A DNA stretch of 64,000 nucleotides from Billgrantia pellis (lineage in GTDB: Bacteria > Pseudomonadota > Gammaproteobacteria > Pseudomonadales > Halomonadaceae): contig NZ_VTPY01000008.1 in the NCBI RefSeq assembly GCF_008297955.1, forward strand, positions 1 to 64,000. The letters are read 5' to 3'. Shown here one piece after another: positions 27,863 to 36,826 of the stretch (positions within the stretch are counted from its first letter, which is position 1; each line of letters starts with the position of its first letter). Under the pieces are notes generated by a model. That model made no database searches. It was not told where the DNA came from and was given only the letters and a program-made list of their open reading frames with translations. A program made the translations under genes and the position numbers.

Positions 27863-27917
27863 TCGGCGAAAAAGGGGGCGTGTTATTATCCTGCCCTTGT
27901 CCTCATGAGGAGTGCTC

Positions 27918-28373
27918 ATGCCCACCCTTTGGGTCGATGCCGACGCTTGCCCCCGGGTCGCTCGCGACATCATCGTACGTGCCGCCGAGCGCACCGCCAC
28001 GCCGGCCTGGTTCGTCGCCAACCATACGATCCCTCTGCCGCCCTCGAGGTGGGTCAAGTCGCTGTCGGTGAGCCATGGCTTCGATGCCGCCGACAACGAA
28101 ATCGTGTCCCGCCTCGAGGCCGGCGACCTGTTGATCAGCTCCGACCTGCCGCTGGCCATGGAAGCCATCGACAAGGGCGCCGCGGTGATGACCACCCGCG
28201 GTGAAATCCTCGACCGCAACAATATTCGCGCGCGGGTGCAGATGAGGGATTTCATGGAGACGCTGCGTTCCAGCGGCGAGCACACCGGCGGGCCCAAGGG
28301 TTACAGCGACGGCGACCGGCGCGAGTTCGCCAACGCGTTGGACAGGTGGCTGGCAAAGCAGCCCAGGAAATAG
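27918..28373 (+). CDS. YaiI/YqxD family protein (UPF0178)
   Basis: A 151-residue cytoplasmic protein of the YaiI/YqxD family. The N-terminal VDADACPRVARD, central SHGFDAADNEIV and LISSDLPLA, and C-terminal GGPKGYSDGDRREFANALD (GGPKGYSDGD, RREFANALD) are the family hallmarks. The family has a PIN-like arrangement of acidic residues, but its function is unknown. AGGAG lies just before the ATG at 27918. It is separated from the operon upstream and converges on the CytR-like gene with an 11-bp gap. Confidence 0.9.
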   Translation: MPTLWVDADACPRVARDIIVRAAERTATPAWFVANHTIPLPPSRWVKSLSVSHGFDAADNEIVSRLEAGDLLISSDLPLAMEAIDKGAAVMTTRGEILDRNNIRARVQMRDFMETLRSSGEHTGGPKGYSDGDRREFANALDRWLAKQPRK

Positions 28374-28384
28374 CCGCCCGCCGC

Positions 28385-29455
28385 TCAAGCCGCCGGACGA
28401 CCGGTACTCTTGCGCACGATGAGCTGTGTGCTCAAGGTCTGCCGTCGCACCACGGCCTCCCCCGCCAGCAGGTTCAGCAGCGTGTGCATCGCCTGTTGGC
28501 CGATCTCGTGGCGTGGCTGGCTGACGGTGGTCAGCTCCGGCTCGCAGTACTCGCTGAAGCCGATGTTGTCGAAGCCCACCACCGAGAGCGCCTCCGGCAC
28601 ACGGATGCCGAGCTGACGGGCCGCCTTGAGCACGCCGATGGCCATTTCGTCACTATGACAAAAGATCGCACTGGGCCGATCCGCGCCATCGAGCAGTGCC
28701 AGGCCCTGCTGGTAACCCGAACGAAAGCCGAAATCGCCTTCCATCACGTGCGCCGAACTCGACAACCCCCCAGCGGTCAGCGCGTCACGATAGCCACGGG
28801 TGCGTTCGCGGCATATGGGGTTGTCGACGGGACCGGATATTGCGGCAATTCGCGCGTGGCCCAGCGAGACCAGGTACTCGATGGCATGGGCCGTGGCCTG
28901 GTAGTTGTCGATGGTGACAGTCGGCAGGTCGACGTCGGAAAAAAATTCGCAGGCCATGACCAGCGGCGCATCCGCGCGGGCATCGGCGTGCCTGACCAGC
29001 CCACGCGGAATATCCGCCGTCAGCAGAATGATGCCGTCGGCCTGGTTGGTCGGCAGCAGGTTGAAATAAGCCTCGGCCCTGGCCGGGTCGCGCTCGCAGT
29101 CGCCGATCAGTACCTGATAGCCGGCCTGGTGGGCCACCTCCTCCATGCCGTTGATGATCTCGGAGAAGAACGGATTGGAGATGTCGGGCAGCAGCGTGAC
29201 GATCGTTCGCGACTCGGCACGGCGCAGGTTGCGTGCCGCCACGTTAGGGGCATAGCCGACCTCGTCAATGGCACTTGCCACGCGCAGCCGGGTGGCCTCC
29301 GACACCTTTTCGGGGTTGGCGAGTGCTCGCGACACGGTGGCCGTGGAACAACCTGCCGCCAAGGCGACATCCTTGATGGTGGGCATGGAGGGGGGGCGCT
29401 TGGAGGTGGCTCGTCGAGAGAGTGCGCGCGAGGCTGTTGGCTTGTCTTTTTGCAT
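28385..29455 (-). CDS. LacI family transcriptional regulator, CytR-like
   Basis: A LacI/GalR regulator of about 356 residues. The helix-turn-helix is MPTIKDVALAAGCSTATVSR, preceded by a basic 23-residue extension. The effector domain has LLPDISNPFFSEIINGMEE (LLPDISNPFF, SEIINGMEE), FCHSDEMAIGVLKAARQLG (FCHSDEMAIG, VLKAARQLG) and SVVGFDNIGFSEYC, strongly like CytR. The start is uncertain: MQKDKPT (29455) is given, but MPTIKD at 29386 or a GTG at 29494 are possible. Operator-like palindromes lie between it and the divergent sugar operon. Despite the resemblance, the genes it faces are not nucleoside genes, so another ligand is likely. Confidence 0.85.
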   Translation of the reverse strand: MQKDKPTASRALSRRATSKRPPSMPTIKDVALAAGCSTATVSRALANPEKVSEATRLRVASAIDEVGYAPNVAARNLRRAESRTIVTLLPDISNPFFSEIINGMEEVAHQAGYQVLIGDCERDPARAEAYFNLLPTNQADGIILLTADIPRGLVRHADARADAPLVMACEFFSDVDLPTVTIDNYQATAHAIEYLVSLGHARIAAISGPVDNPICRERTRGYRDALTAGGLSSSAHVMEGDFGFRSGYQQGLALLDGADRPSAIFCHSDEMAIGVLKAARQLGIRVPEALSVVGFDNIGFSEYCEPELTTVSQPRHEIGQQAMHTLLNLLAGEAVVRRQTLSTQLIVRKSTGRPAA

Positions 29456-29539
29456 AACGTGGTCGTCCGGCCGCGGTGACGACGTGGCCGGCACTGCCCC
29501 GCCACGCTCGTTTCCATTGTGGGTTCCCCCTTATCAGAA

Positions 29540-29553
29540 TGTAAAGCTTTACA
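29540..29553. promoter_or_regulatory. LacI-type operator 1
   Basis: TGTAAAGCTTTACA is a 14-bp perfect palindrome in the gap between the CytR-like regulator and the sugar operon, 85 bp upstream of the regulator start used here. It shares TGTAA and TTACA with the second site. Confidence 0.65.
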
Positions 29554-29768
29554 CCAACGCCTGGATCGAGCCGAAAGCGGTTCCTTTCGCTCACGCTGCG
29601 TGAGCGGCTCGAAACCTCCTTCTTTAGTCTAAAGCCATCTTCGCAGGTACCTCGCCTGGCGAGGCTTCCAACCCGGCAGCCAGCGATGATCGCCCACTCC
29701 AGCAGCCCTTTCCTGCCGCCTCGAAGCTCCTAGGCGTCACCTTGACCCTTACCGACCTGGCTGCTGCA

Positions 29769-29784
29769 ATGTAAACCATTACAT
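29769..29784. promoter_or_regulatory. LacI-type operator 2
   Basis: ATGTAA-ACCA-TTACAT has perfect 6-bp arms and is nearly the same as operator 1. It lies 66 bp upstream of the isomerase start. Two like sites about 230 bp apart suggest repression by looping. The remainder of this roughly 390-bp gap shows nothing else I can name. Confidence 0.65.
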
Positions 29785-29849
29785 CAATCAGACCATCGGC
29801 AGGCGGGCTACCCGCCCGCCCCCGACAAGACCGACAAGCGAGGTGCTCG

Positions 29850-30905
29850 ATGAAGACCATCAGGGGGCCGGCTCTGTTCCTGGCCCAGTACGCCGGCGAC
29901 GAGCCGCCCTTCGATAGCCTGAAAGACATAGGGCGTTGGGCGTCCGGCCTGGGCTTCGAAGGGGTCCAGATCCCCTCTTGGGACAAGCGCCTGTTCGATT
30001 TGGAGCGCGCCGCCGAGAGCCGGGCATACTGCGAGGAAGTCCAGGCCATGCTGGCCGAGCACGGCCTGTCTATCACCGAGCTTTCCGCTCATCTGCAGGG
30101 GCAACTGGTGGCGGTACATCCGGCCTATGACAGCCTGTTCGATGGCTTCGCGCCGGCCGCCCTGCACGGCAATTCCGAAGCACGACAGGCTTGGGCCGTG
30201 GAGCAACTCAAGCTCGCCGCCCGGGCCAGCGCCAACCTGGGGCTGAAGGCGCTGGGCACTTTTTCCGGTTCGCTGCTGTGGCCCTTTCTCTACCCCTTCC
30301 CGCAGCGTCCTGCCGGCCTGGTAGAAGAGGGTTTCGCCGAGCTGGCCAAGCGCTGGGAGCCGATTCTCGACATTTGCGATAGCGAAGGCATCGATCTCTG
30401 CTTCGAGATTCATCCCGGCGAGGACCTTCACGACGGCGCCACCTTCGAGCGCTTCCTCGCCGCTGTCGACGAACACCCGCGCTGCTGCATTCTCTACGAT
30501 CCGTCGCACATGGTGCTACAGCAGCTCGACTACCTGGCTTTTCTCGATCGCTACCATCCACGCATCCGCATGTTTCACGTCAAGGACGCCGAGTTCCACC
30601 CCACCGCCCAGCAGGGCGTCTACGGCGGCTACGGCTCCTGGGTGGAGCGCGCCGGACGCTTCCGCTCGCTGGGCGACGGCCAAGTGGACTTCAAGGGCAT
30701 CTTCACGCGCCTGGCGCAGTATGATTTCGCCGGGTGGGCGGTGATCGAGTGGGAATGCGCCCTCAAGCACCCCGAACAGGGTGCCGCCGAGGGAGCGCGC
30801 TTCGTCGCCGAACACATCATTCAAGTGACCGACCGCGCCTTCGACGACTTCGCCGACGCCGGCACCGACCGCTACGCCAACCGCGCCCTGCTGGGGCTCG
30901 AATGA
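29850..30905 (+). CDS. sugar phosphate isomerase/epimerase (xylose isomerase-like TIM barrel)
   Basis: A 351-residue AP-endonuclease-2/xylose-isomerase-like TIM barrel. Probable metal ligands lie in CFEIHPGEDLHDG (E), ILYDPSHM (D, H), FHVKDAEFHP (H, D) and a late glutamate in AVIEWECALKHPEQG. Members include IolE/IolI, tagatose epimerases and related enzymes on sugars and cyclitols. It is the first gene of a five-gene operon with a dehydrogenase and ribose-type ABC importer, so it likely isomerises or dehydrates the oxidised product. The exact reaction is unknown. The ATG follows GCGAGG. Confidence 0.85.
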   Translation: MKTIRGPALFLAQYAGDEPPFDSLKDIGRWASGLGFEGVQIPSWDKRLFDLERAAESRAYCEEVQAMLAEHGLSITELSAHLQGQLVAVHPAYDSLFDGFAPAALHGNSEARQAWAVEQLKLAARASANLGLKALGTFSGSLLWPFLYPFPQRPAGLVEEGFAELAKRWEPILDICDSEGIDLCFEIHPGEDLHDGATFERFLAAVDEHPRCCILYDPSHMVLQQLDYLAFLDRYHPRIRMFHVKDAEFHPTAQQGVYGGYGSWVERAGRFRSLGDGQVDFKGIFTRLAQYDFAGWAVIEWECALKHPEQGAAEGARFVAEHIIQVTDRAFDDFADAGTDRYANRALLGLE

Positions 30906-30921
30906 CCCGAGGAGACCCGAC

Positions 30922-32088
30922 ATGAACGCAACACCACGCCATGCGACGCCGCGGCGCCTGCGGCTGGCCATGGTTGGCGGCGGCCAGGGGGCGCTGATCG
31001 GCGGTGTGCATCGCATCGCCGCGCGCATGGACGGCCGCTTCGACCTGGTCGCCGGCGCCTTCTCGTCACAAGCCGAGCGCAACCGGGCCACGGCCCGCGA
31101 GCTGGGCGTGGACGAGGCGCGCTGCTATGCCAACTACCAGGCGCTGCTGAATGGCGAGGCCGAGCACGAGGAGGGTGCCGAGGTCGTCGCCATCGTTACG
31201 CCCAACCACTTGCACTTCCCGGCGGCCCTGGCCTGCCTGGAGGCGGGCATGCACGTGGTCTGCGAGAAACCGATGACCCTAAGCGTCGACGAGGCGCAAC
31301 GTCTGGCCGAGGCGGTAAGAGCCAGCGGCAAGCGCTTCGTACTGATGCATAACTACGTCGGCTACCCGCTGGTCCAGCACGCCCGCGAGCTGGTAGCACG
31401 CGGCGACCTTGGGTGCATTCGCAGCGTCCAAGTGGAGTACGTGCAGGAGTGGCTCAGTGAAGCGCCGGGACCCGACAACCGCCAGGCCGCCTGGCGCCTG
31501 AACCCGGCCAGGGCCGGAGCGGCGGGTTGCCTGGGCGATATTGGCGTCCACGCCTTTCACCTGGCTCAGTTCATCAGCGGCCAGCGCGTCAGCGAGGTCA
31601 GCGCCGAGCTGTTCAGCGCCGTGACGGGGCGCGAACTCGACGACAACGTCCACGCCCTGCTGCGCTTTGCCGACGGTGCCCGGGGCATGCTGTGGGCGAG
31701 TCAGACTGCCCCGGGCTTCGAGAACGCGCTCAGCATTCGGGTAGTGGGTGAGAAGGCCAGCCTGCGCTGGGCCCAGGAATCGCCCAACGAGCTCTTCTTC
31801 GCTCCCCTCGACGGCCCGGCCCAGCGCTTGACACGACGCGACGACCGGCTCGGCGCCGACATCGCCCGGGGCATTCGCATTCCCGGCGGCCATCCCGAGG
31901 GGTATCTGGAGGCCTTTGCCAATCTCTACCAGGCAATGAGCGACGGCCTGGACGGCGATATCGTCTCGCCCTGGCTACCGGGGGTGGAGGATGGCGTCGA
32001 TGGAATGCGCTTCATTGCCGCCACTCTCGCCTCCAGCCGCGCCGCGGGCGCCTGGACGCCATTGCAAACCACGGAGGGCGAGCCATGA
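30922..32088 (+). CDS. Gfo/Idh/MocA family NAD(P)-dependent oxidoreductase
   Basis: A 388-residue dehydrogenase. The Rossmann motif is near residues 14-24 (LAMVGGGQGALIGG). The family signature CEKPMTLSVDEAQRLAE contains the conserved EKP lysine. The C-terminal domain has the substrate-site segment GCLGDIGVHAFHLAQFI with the usual DxxxH. It oxidises a hydroxyl of a sugar, amino sugar or cyclitol such as inositol. It lies between the isomerase and the ABC ATPase, whose start overlaps its stop by four bases. Confidence 0.9.
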   Translation: MNATPRHATPRRLRLAMVGGGQGALIGGVHRIAARMDGRFDLVAGAFSSQAERNRATARELGVDEARCYANYQALLNGEAEHEEGAEVVAIVTPNHLHFPAALACLEAGMHVVCEKPMTLSVDEAQRLAEAVRASGKRFVLMHNYVGYPLVQHARELVARGDLGCIRSVQVEYVQEWLSEAPGPDNRQAAWRLNPARAGAAGCLGDIGVHAFHLAQFISGQRVSEVSAELFSAVTGRELDDNVHALLRFADGARGMLWASQTAPGFENALSIRVVGEKASLRWAQESPNELFFAPLDGPAQRLTRRDDRLGADIARGIRIPGGHPEGYLEAFANLYQAMSDGLDGDIVSPWLPGVEDGVDGMRFIAATLASSRAAGAWTPLQTTEGEP

Positions 32089-33599
32089 GCCGTCCCATCC
32101 TGCGCCTGGAAGGGGTCGGCAAGGCCTTCGGCCCGGTCACGGTGCTCGAGGATATCGCCTTCGATCTCGCCCCAGGCGAGGTGATGGGCATCCTCGGCGA
32201 GAACGGCGCCGGCAAGTCGACTCTGCTCAAGATCATCAGCGGCGTGTATACGCCCAGCGCCGGCCGCGTGACCCTTGACGGCCACGCCTTCACCGCGCTC
32301 GACCCGATCACGGCACGCCGCCATGGTGTGGCCATGATTCCCCAAGAGTTCAATCTGGTCGCTACCCTGCGGGTCTACGAGAACGTCTTCCTGGGCCAGG
32401 AGCTGCGTCGCGGCGGCCTGCTCGACCGCGCCCGCATGCGCCAGCGCACCCGCGAAGTGTTGCATTCACTGGAGGTAGAGCTCGATCCCGATCTGCCCAT
32501 CGAGCGGCTCAGCGTCGCCGAGCGGCAGATGGTCGAAGTGGCCCGGGTTCTGGTCCACGACGCGCGCATCGTGATTCTCGACGAACCCACCACCGTGCTG
32601 ACCGACCGGGAGGTCGCGGTGCTGTTCGACGTGGTGCGCACGCTGGTCGCCAAGGGCGTGGCGGTGTTGTTCATCTCGCACAAGCTCAAGGAGGTCAAGC
32701 AGCTCTGCGAACGACTGCTGATCCTGCGTGACGGCCGGCAGATCGAGCTGTGCCAGGCCGGCGAACTCAGCGAGGAAGAGATGGCGTGCAAGATGGTCGG
32801 CCGAGAGCTGTCGCAGATCTTCCCTGACAAGCGCTCCATGCGGGGCAAGGAGGCACTGCGGGTAACCGGCCTGGGTATTGCCGGCCTGCTGCATGACATC
32901 GACTTCTCCCTGCATCGCGGCGAAGTGCTGGGTCTATCGGGGCTGGTCGGCTCGGGGCGCACCGAGATCGCCGAGGCGATCATGGGACTGCGGCCCAGGA
33001 GCGTCGGCGTGATCGAGGTGGACGGTAAGCCACTGGCCATCGACTCGCCGCGCGTGGCGCATGCCAACGGCCTGGCCTACCTGTCGGAAGATCGCCAGGG
33101 CAAGGGGCTGGTGCTGTCGTTCAACGTGATGGAGAACATCACCGCCTTGAGCCTGCCGCGCTACGTGCGCGGGCTGATACGCCACCGCGCCGAGCGCCGT
33201 CGCGCCGAGGAGTACCAGCAGCGCCTGGCGATCAAGGCGGCTCGGCTCGGCGACCCGGTGCAACTGCTCAGCGGCGGCAACCAGCAGAAGGTGTATCTCG
33301 CCAAGCTGCTGGACATCGACCCCGAGGTGCTGATCCTCGACGAGCCCACGCGCGGCATCGACATCAATACCAAGCAGCAGATCTACCGGTTGGTCCGCTC
33401 GCTGGCCGACCAGGGCAAGGCGGTGCTGATCATCTCCTCGGAGCTGGAGGAGATCGTCGGCCTGTGCGACAGGGTGCTGGTGATACGTGAAGGACGCATC
33501 GCCGCCGAGCTCGACGACGATAAGATCAACGAACAGGACATCATGCTCTATGCCGCCGGAGCGCGCCAGCGCGGCCAGGCAGGGGCCGAGGTACAGTGA
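32085..33599 (+). CDS. sugar ABC transporter ATP-binding protein (RbsA/MglA type)
   Basis: A 504-residue tandem ATPase. The first half has a normal Walker A (GENGAGKST, near 38-46), signature LSVAERQMVEVARVL and Walker B IVILDEP. The second half has the degenerate Walker A (GLVGSGRTE) and signature LSGGNQQKVYLAK with ILDEPTRGID, as usual for ribose/galactose/inositol importers. It shares an ATGA junction with the dehydrogenase and is one base before the permease start. Confidence 0.94.
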   Translation: MSRPILRLEGVGKAFGPVTVLEDIAFDLAPGEVMGILGENGAGKSTLLKIISGVYTPSAGRVTLDGHAFTALDPITARRHGVAMIPQEFNLVATLRVYENVFLGQELRRGGLLDRARMRQRTREVLHSLEVELDPDLPIERLSVAERQMVEVARVLVHDARIVILDEPTTVLTDREVAVLFDVVRTLVAKGVAVLFISHKLKEVKQLCERLLILRDGRQIELCQAGELSEEEMACKMVGRELSQIFPDKRSMRGKEALRVTGLGIAGLLHDIDFSLHRGEVLGLSGLVGSGRTEIAEAIMGLRPRSVGVIEVDGKPLAIDSPRVAHANGLAYLSEDRQGKGLVLSFNVMENITALSLPRYVRGLIRHRAERRRAEEYQQRLAIKAARLGDPVQLLSGGNQQKVYLAKLLDIDPEVLILDEPTRGIDINTKQQIYRLVRSLADQGKAVLIISSELEEIVGLCDRVLVIREGRIAAELDDDKINEQDIMLYAAGARQRGQAGAEVQ

Positions 33600-33600
33600 G

Positions 33601-34596
33601 ATGAACGACGTATCGAACTCCAAGCCAATGGGGCAGCCAGGCCTGCAGCGGCTGCGCCGGCTGCCGCTCAACGCCACCATTCTGGCGCCGTTGCTGGCGC
33701 TGCTCATTCTTTTCGTGCTCTCGTCGCTCGCCAGCGAGTACTTTCTCAATGCGCGCAACATCTCCAACGTGCTGCGTCAGGTCTCCTACACTGGCATTAT
33801 CGCCATCGGCATGACCTTCGTGATCATCGCCGGCGGCATCGACCTGTCGGTGGGCTCGATGGTGGCCCTGGTGGGGGTGCTGCTGCTCTACGTGGTCAAC
33901 GCCATCGCCGACCCCATCCAGGCCGTACTCCTCGGCATGCTGGCGGCGGTAGTTGCGGGTTCACTGTTCGGCCTGTTCAATGGGCTGCTGGTCACACGAG
34001 GGCGAATGGCTGCCTTCGTGGTTACGCTGGCCAGCATGTCGATCTTCCGCTCGCTGGCGCTCTATTTCACCGATGCCGCCGAAGTGACGACTCGCAATCC
34101 GTTCTTCTCCGAGGTCGGCGGCGGCTTCTTTCTTGGCCTGCCGATCCCGGTATGGGCCTTCTTCGGCCTCGCCGTGCTCGCCCATGTCCTGCTGTTCCAC
34201 ACCCCCTTCGGGCGCCACGTCTGCGCCGTGGGCGCCAATCCCCAGGTGGCCCGCTACTCCGGCATTCGCGTCGAGCGGGTGGTGCTCAGCACCTTCGTGA
34301 TCGCCGGTGTCTGCGTGGGGATCTCCGCCATCATGCTGAGTTCGCGGCTCAACTCGGTCAGCCCCAGCGACGCCGGCTACTTCTATGAACTCGACGCCAT
34401 TGCCGCCGTGGTGATCGGCGGCACCGCGCTGTCCGGCGGACGCGGTTCGGTGTGGGGCACGGTCATCGGCGCACTGATCCTCGGCATCATCAACAACATG
34501 CTCAACCTGACCGGTGTCTCACCCTACCTGCAGGGCCTGGTCAAGGGGGCCGTGATCCTGCTGGCGGTGCTGCTGCAGTACCGACGCACCGGCTGA
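33601..34596 (+). CDS. sugar ABC transporter permease (RbsC type)
   Basis: A 331-residue RbsC-like membrane protein with about 8-10 helices. It includes GITFVI-like GMTFVIIAGGIDLSVGSMVA (20 residues), NGLLVTRGRMAAFVVTLASM (20 residues) and the C-terminal GGTALSGGRGSVWGTVIGAL (20 residues) typical of ribose-class permeases. The start ATG is one base after the ATPase stop. The open frame extends upstream, but that part is inside the ATPase gene. Confidence 0.93.
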   Translation: MNDVSNSKPMGQPGLQRLRRLPLNATILAPLLALLILFVLSSLASEYFLNARNISNVLRQVSYTGIIAIGMTFVIIAGGIDLSVGSMVALVGVLLLYVVNAIADPIQAVLLGMLAAVVAGSLFGLFNGLLVTRGRMAAFVVTLASMSIFRSLALYFTDAAEVTTRNPFFSEVGGGFFLGLPIPVWAFFGLAVLAHVLLFHTPFGRHVCAVGANPQVARYSGIRVERVVLSTFVIAGVCVGISAIMLSSRLNSVSPSDAGYFYELDAIAAVVIGGTALSGGRGSVWGTVIGALILGIINNMLNLTGVSPYLQGLVKGAVILLAVLLQYRRTG

Positions 34597-34688
34597 CTGG
34601 AGACCATGGCCGGCGAACGACGCCGTGCCGACATCGCTGGGTACGCCAGCCCATTCGCTCGACCCTCAATGCAACGGGAGTGACAACA

Positions 34689-35657
34689 ATGACGATAACA
34701 CGCGTTCTCAAGCAAACCGCCCTGGCAACGGCCCTGGCCGTCACCTCGCTTGCCGCCAGTGCCGACGATTATCACATCGGCGTGACCGTACCCTCCGCCG
34801 ACCATGGTTGGACCGCCGGCCTGCTGTGGTGGGCGCAGCGCGCCACGGAAGAGCTGGCCGAGCAGTACGACGACGTCAGCTTCACGGTACTGTCGGCGAG
34901 TTCGGGAACCGCCCAAGTGTCGAACGTCGAAGACCTGATGATTCGCGACATCGATGCGCTGGTGATCCTGCCCCACAACCCCGCCACGCTGCAGCAGGTG
35001 ATCGCCGAGGCCTATGAATCGGGCATCTACACGGTGGTGGTCGACCGCGAGCTGGAAGAGCCGGCCCAGGACGTCTTCCTCGCCGGGGACAACCCCGGGC
35101 TCGGCGAGCAGGCAGCCCGCTACATGGCCGAGGCCCTTGGCGGCGAGGGCGGCATCCTGGTGCTCGAGGGCCCCTCGATCCCGATCAACTCCCAGCGCGT
35201 CGACGCCTTCAATGCCGTGATGGCCGATTATCCCGGCATCAACATTCTTGATTCCCAGACCACCGACTGGAACCCGCAGAAGGCTTTGAGCGTGACCGAG
35301 GACCTGCTCGGCAGCAACTCGCACGTCGATGCAATCTGGGCCGGCGATGACGACGTCCTGCTGGCCGCGCTGCGCGCGGTAGAGGAAAACCAGCGCGACG
35401 ACGTCCAGTTAATCGTCGGCGGGGGTGGTTCGCAGCGAGTCATCGAAATGATTCGCGACGAACATCCGGTGGTTCGCGGCACGGTGACCTATCCCCCCAA
35501 CATGATCGCCTCCGCCATCGCCCTGGCCGTGCACGGCGTGAAGGGCGAGCGTCTGGGGAACATGTATCACGGCGTGCCGTCGCGGGTGATCCTGGCCGCC
35601 GATCTGATCACCGTCGACAATGTCGAAGCGTTCTACCAGCCGGATGCCGCCTACTGA
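34689..35657 (+). CDS. sugar ABC transporter substrate-binding protein (RbsB type)
   Basis: A 322-residue periplasmic protein. The signal peptide (MTITRVLKQTALATALAVTS then LAASA) is cleaved before DDYHIG. Type I binding-protein features include VTVPSADHGWTAG, DALVILPHNPATLQQVI and WAGDDDVLLAALRAV. HGW near the N-terminus and the aromatic-rich first lobe are like ribose, xylose or inositol binders. GGGAG lies eight bases before the ATG. Having the binding protein last in the operon, after a 92-bp gap, is less common; that gap may hold a processing site or extra promoter. Confidence 0.92.
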   Translation: MTITRVLKQTALATALAVTSLAASADDYHIGVTVPSADHGWTAGLLWWAQRATEELAEQYDDVSFTVLSASSGTAQVSNVEDLMIRDIDALVILPHNPATLQQVIAEAYESGIYTVVVDRELEEPAQDVFLAGDNPGLGEQAARYMAEALGGEGGILVLEGPSIPINSQRVDAFNAVMADYPGINILDSQTTDWNPQKALSVTEDLLGSNSHVDAIWAGDDDVLLAALRAVEENQRDDVQLIVGGGGSQRVIEMIRDEHPVVRGTVTYPPNMIASAIALAVHGVKGERLGNMYHGVPSRVILAADLITVDNVEAFYQPDAAY

Positions 35658-35672
35658 ACGAGCGGCATCACC

Positions 35673-35695
35673 CGCCGCTCCCAGCGGGAGCGGCG
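35673..35695. terminator. hairpin terminator between convergent genes
   Basis: A perfect 10-bp stem (CGCCGCTCCC, loop AGC, complement) sits between the sugar-binding protein and the glutathionyl-hydroquinone reductase genes. There is no long T-run on either strand. Confidence 0.65.
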
Positions 35696-35701
35696 ACAAC
35701 G

Positions 35702-36706
35702 TCATCCTTTATTGCGAATTCCCTGTCCCGGCAGTCGTTCACGGTCATGCGGGCGCTCGAAGTCGAGCAGCGGCCCCTTGGGCACGATGCGCGTCGGGTT
35801 GATGGTATCGTGGCTGTAGTAGTAGTGGCGCTTGATGTGCTCGAGGTTCACCGTCTCGGCCACGCCAGGCCATTGGAACAGCTCGCGCAGGTAGTTCGAC
35901 AGGTTGGGATAATCCTCGATGCGCCGGAAATTGCACTTGAAGTGGCCATAGTAGACGGCATCGAAGCGCACCAGGGTAGTGAACAGGCGCACGTCGGCCT
36001 CGGTGAGCCATTCACCGGCCAGGTAGCGGTTCTCGTCCAGTCGTGCCTCGATGCGGTCGAGCGCCTCGAACAGTGCCGTCACGTGCCTCTCGTAGACGTC
36101 CTGTTCCGTCGCGAACCCCGACTTGTAGACACCGTTATTGATGTGCTCGTAGACATCCTCGTTGACGGCGTCGATGCTCTCGCGCAGGTCCTCTGGGTAG
36201 AAGTCGAGGCGATTGTCGGCAAGCTCATCGAAGGCGTCGTTAAGGATGCGTACCAGCTCGGCGGACTCGTTATTGACGATGCGCCCTTCCCGCTTGTCCC
36301 ACAGCACCGGCACCGTCACCCGGCCGGTATAGTGCGGATCGGTCAGGGTGTAGAGTTCTCGGTGGTATTTGACGCCATTGACCGGATCGCCGCTGGCGCC
36401 CTCCTCCTCATGGTAGGTCCAACCCTGATCGAGCATCAGCGGGCTGACCCAGGAAACGCCGATCAGGTCATCCAACCCCTTGAGCTTTCTCATGATCAAA
36501 GTGCGATGCGCCCAGGGGCAGGCCAGCGATACATAAAGATGGAAGCGCCCCGCTTCGGCAGCCACGGCACGCTGCCCCTCGGGACCGGCTCGGCCGTCAC
36601 GCGTCACCCAGTCGCGCAGCTTGGCGGATTCACGCACGAACTCGCCACCGTGCGTCTTGGTGTCGTACCACTGGTCGTGCCACTTGCCCTCGATCAACAG
36701 GCCCAT
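35702..36706 (-). CDS. S-glutathionyl-hydroquinone reductase (Xi-class glutathione transferase)
   Basis: A 334-residue Xi-class GST (YqjG/EcfG-type length). The catalytic cysteine, about C64, is in SLACPWAHRTLI. Further marks are NNESAELVRILNDAF and the C-terminal helical domain with YLAGEWLTEADVRLFTTLVR (20 residues) and HFKCNFRRIEDYPNL. It reduces glutathionyl-hydroquinones to free hydroquinones using glutathione in the cytoplasm. Placed alone on the minus strand. The adjacent pirin and LysR genes fit a quinone or aromatic stress context, but no direct link is shown. Confidence 0.92.
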   Translation of the reverse strand: MGLLIEGKWHDQWYDTKTHGGEFVRESAKLRDWVTRDGRAGPEGQRAVAAEAGRFHLYVSLACPWAHRTLIMRKLKGLDDLIGVSWVSPLMLDQGWTYHEEEGASGDPVNGVKYHRELYTLTDPHYTGRVTVPVLWDKREGRIVNNESAELVRILNDAFDELADNRLDFYPEDLRESIDAVNEDVYEHINNGVYKSGFATEQDVYERHVTALFEALDRIEARLDENRYLAGEWLTEADVRLFTTLVRFDAVYYGHFKCNFRRIEDYPNLSNYLRELFQWPGVAETVNLEHIKRHYYYSHDTINPTRIVPKGPLLDFERPHDRERLPGQGIRNKG

Positions 36707-36826
36707 GTGTCTCCTCCGGACGTTAGAAAGGGTCTGTTAGCAGGGTAAGACGATCTCGCTGCCACTCAAGCGCAGTTTTTCCGCCCATAGCGTCGAAAAA
36801 AACGGATGCTCGGATAGAACGAACGG

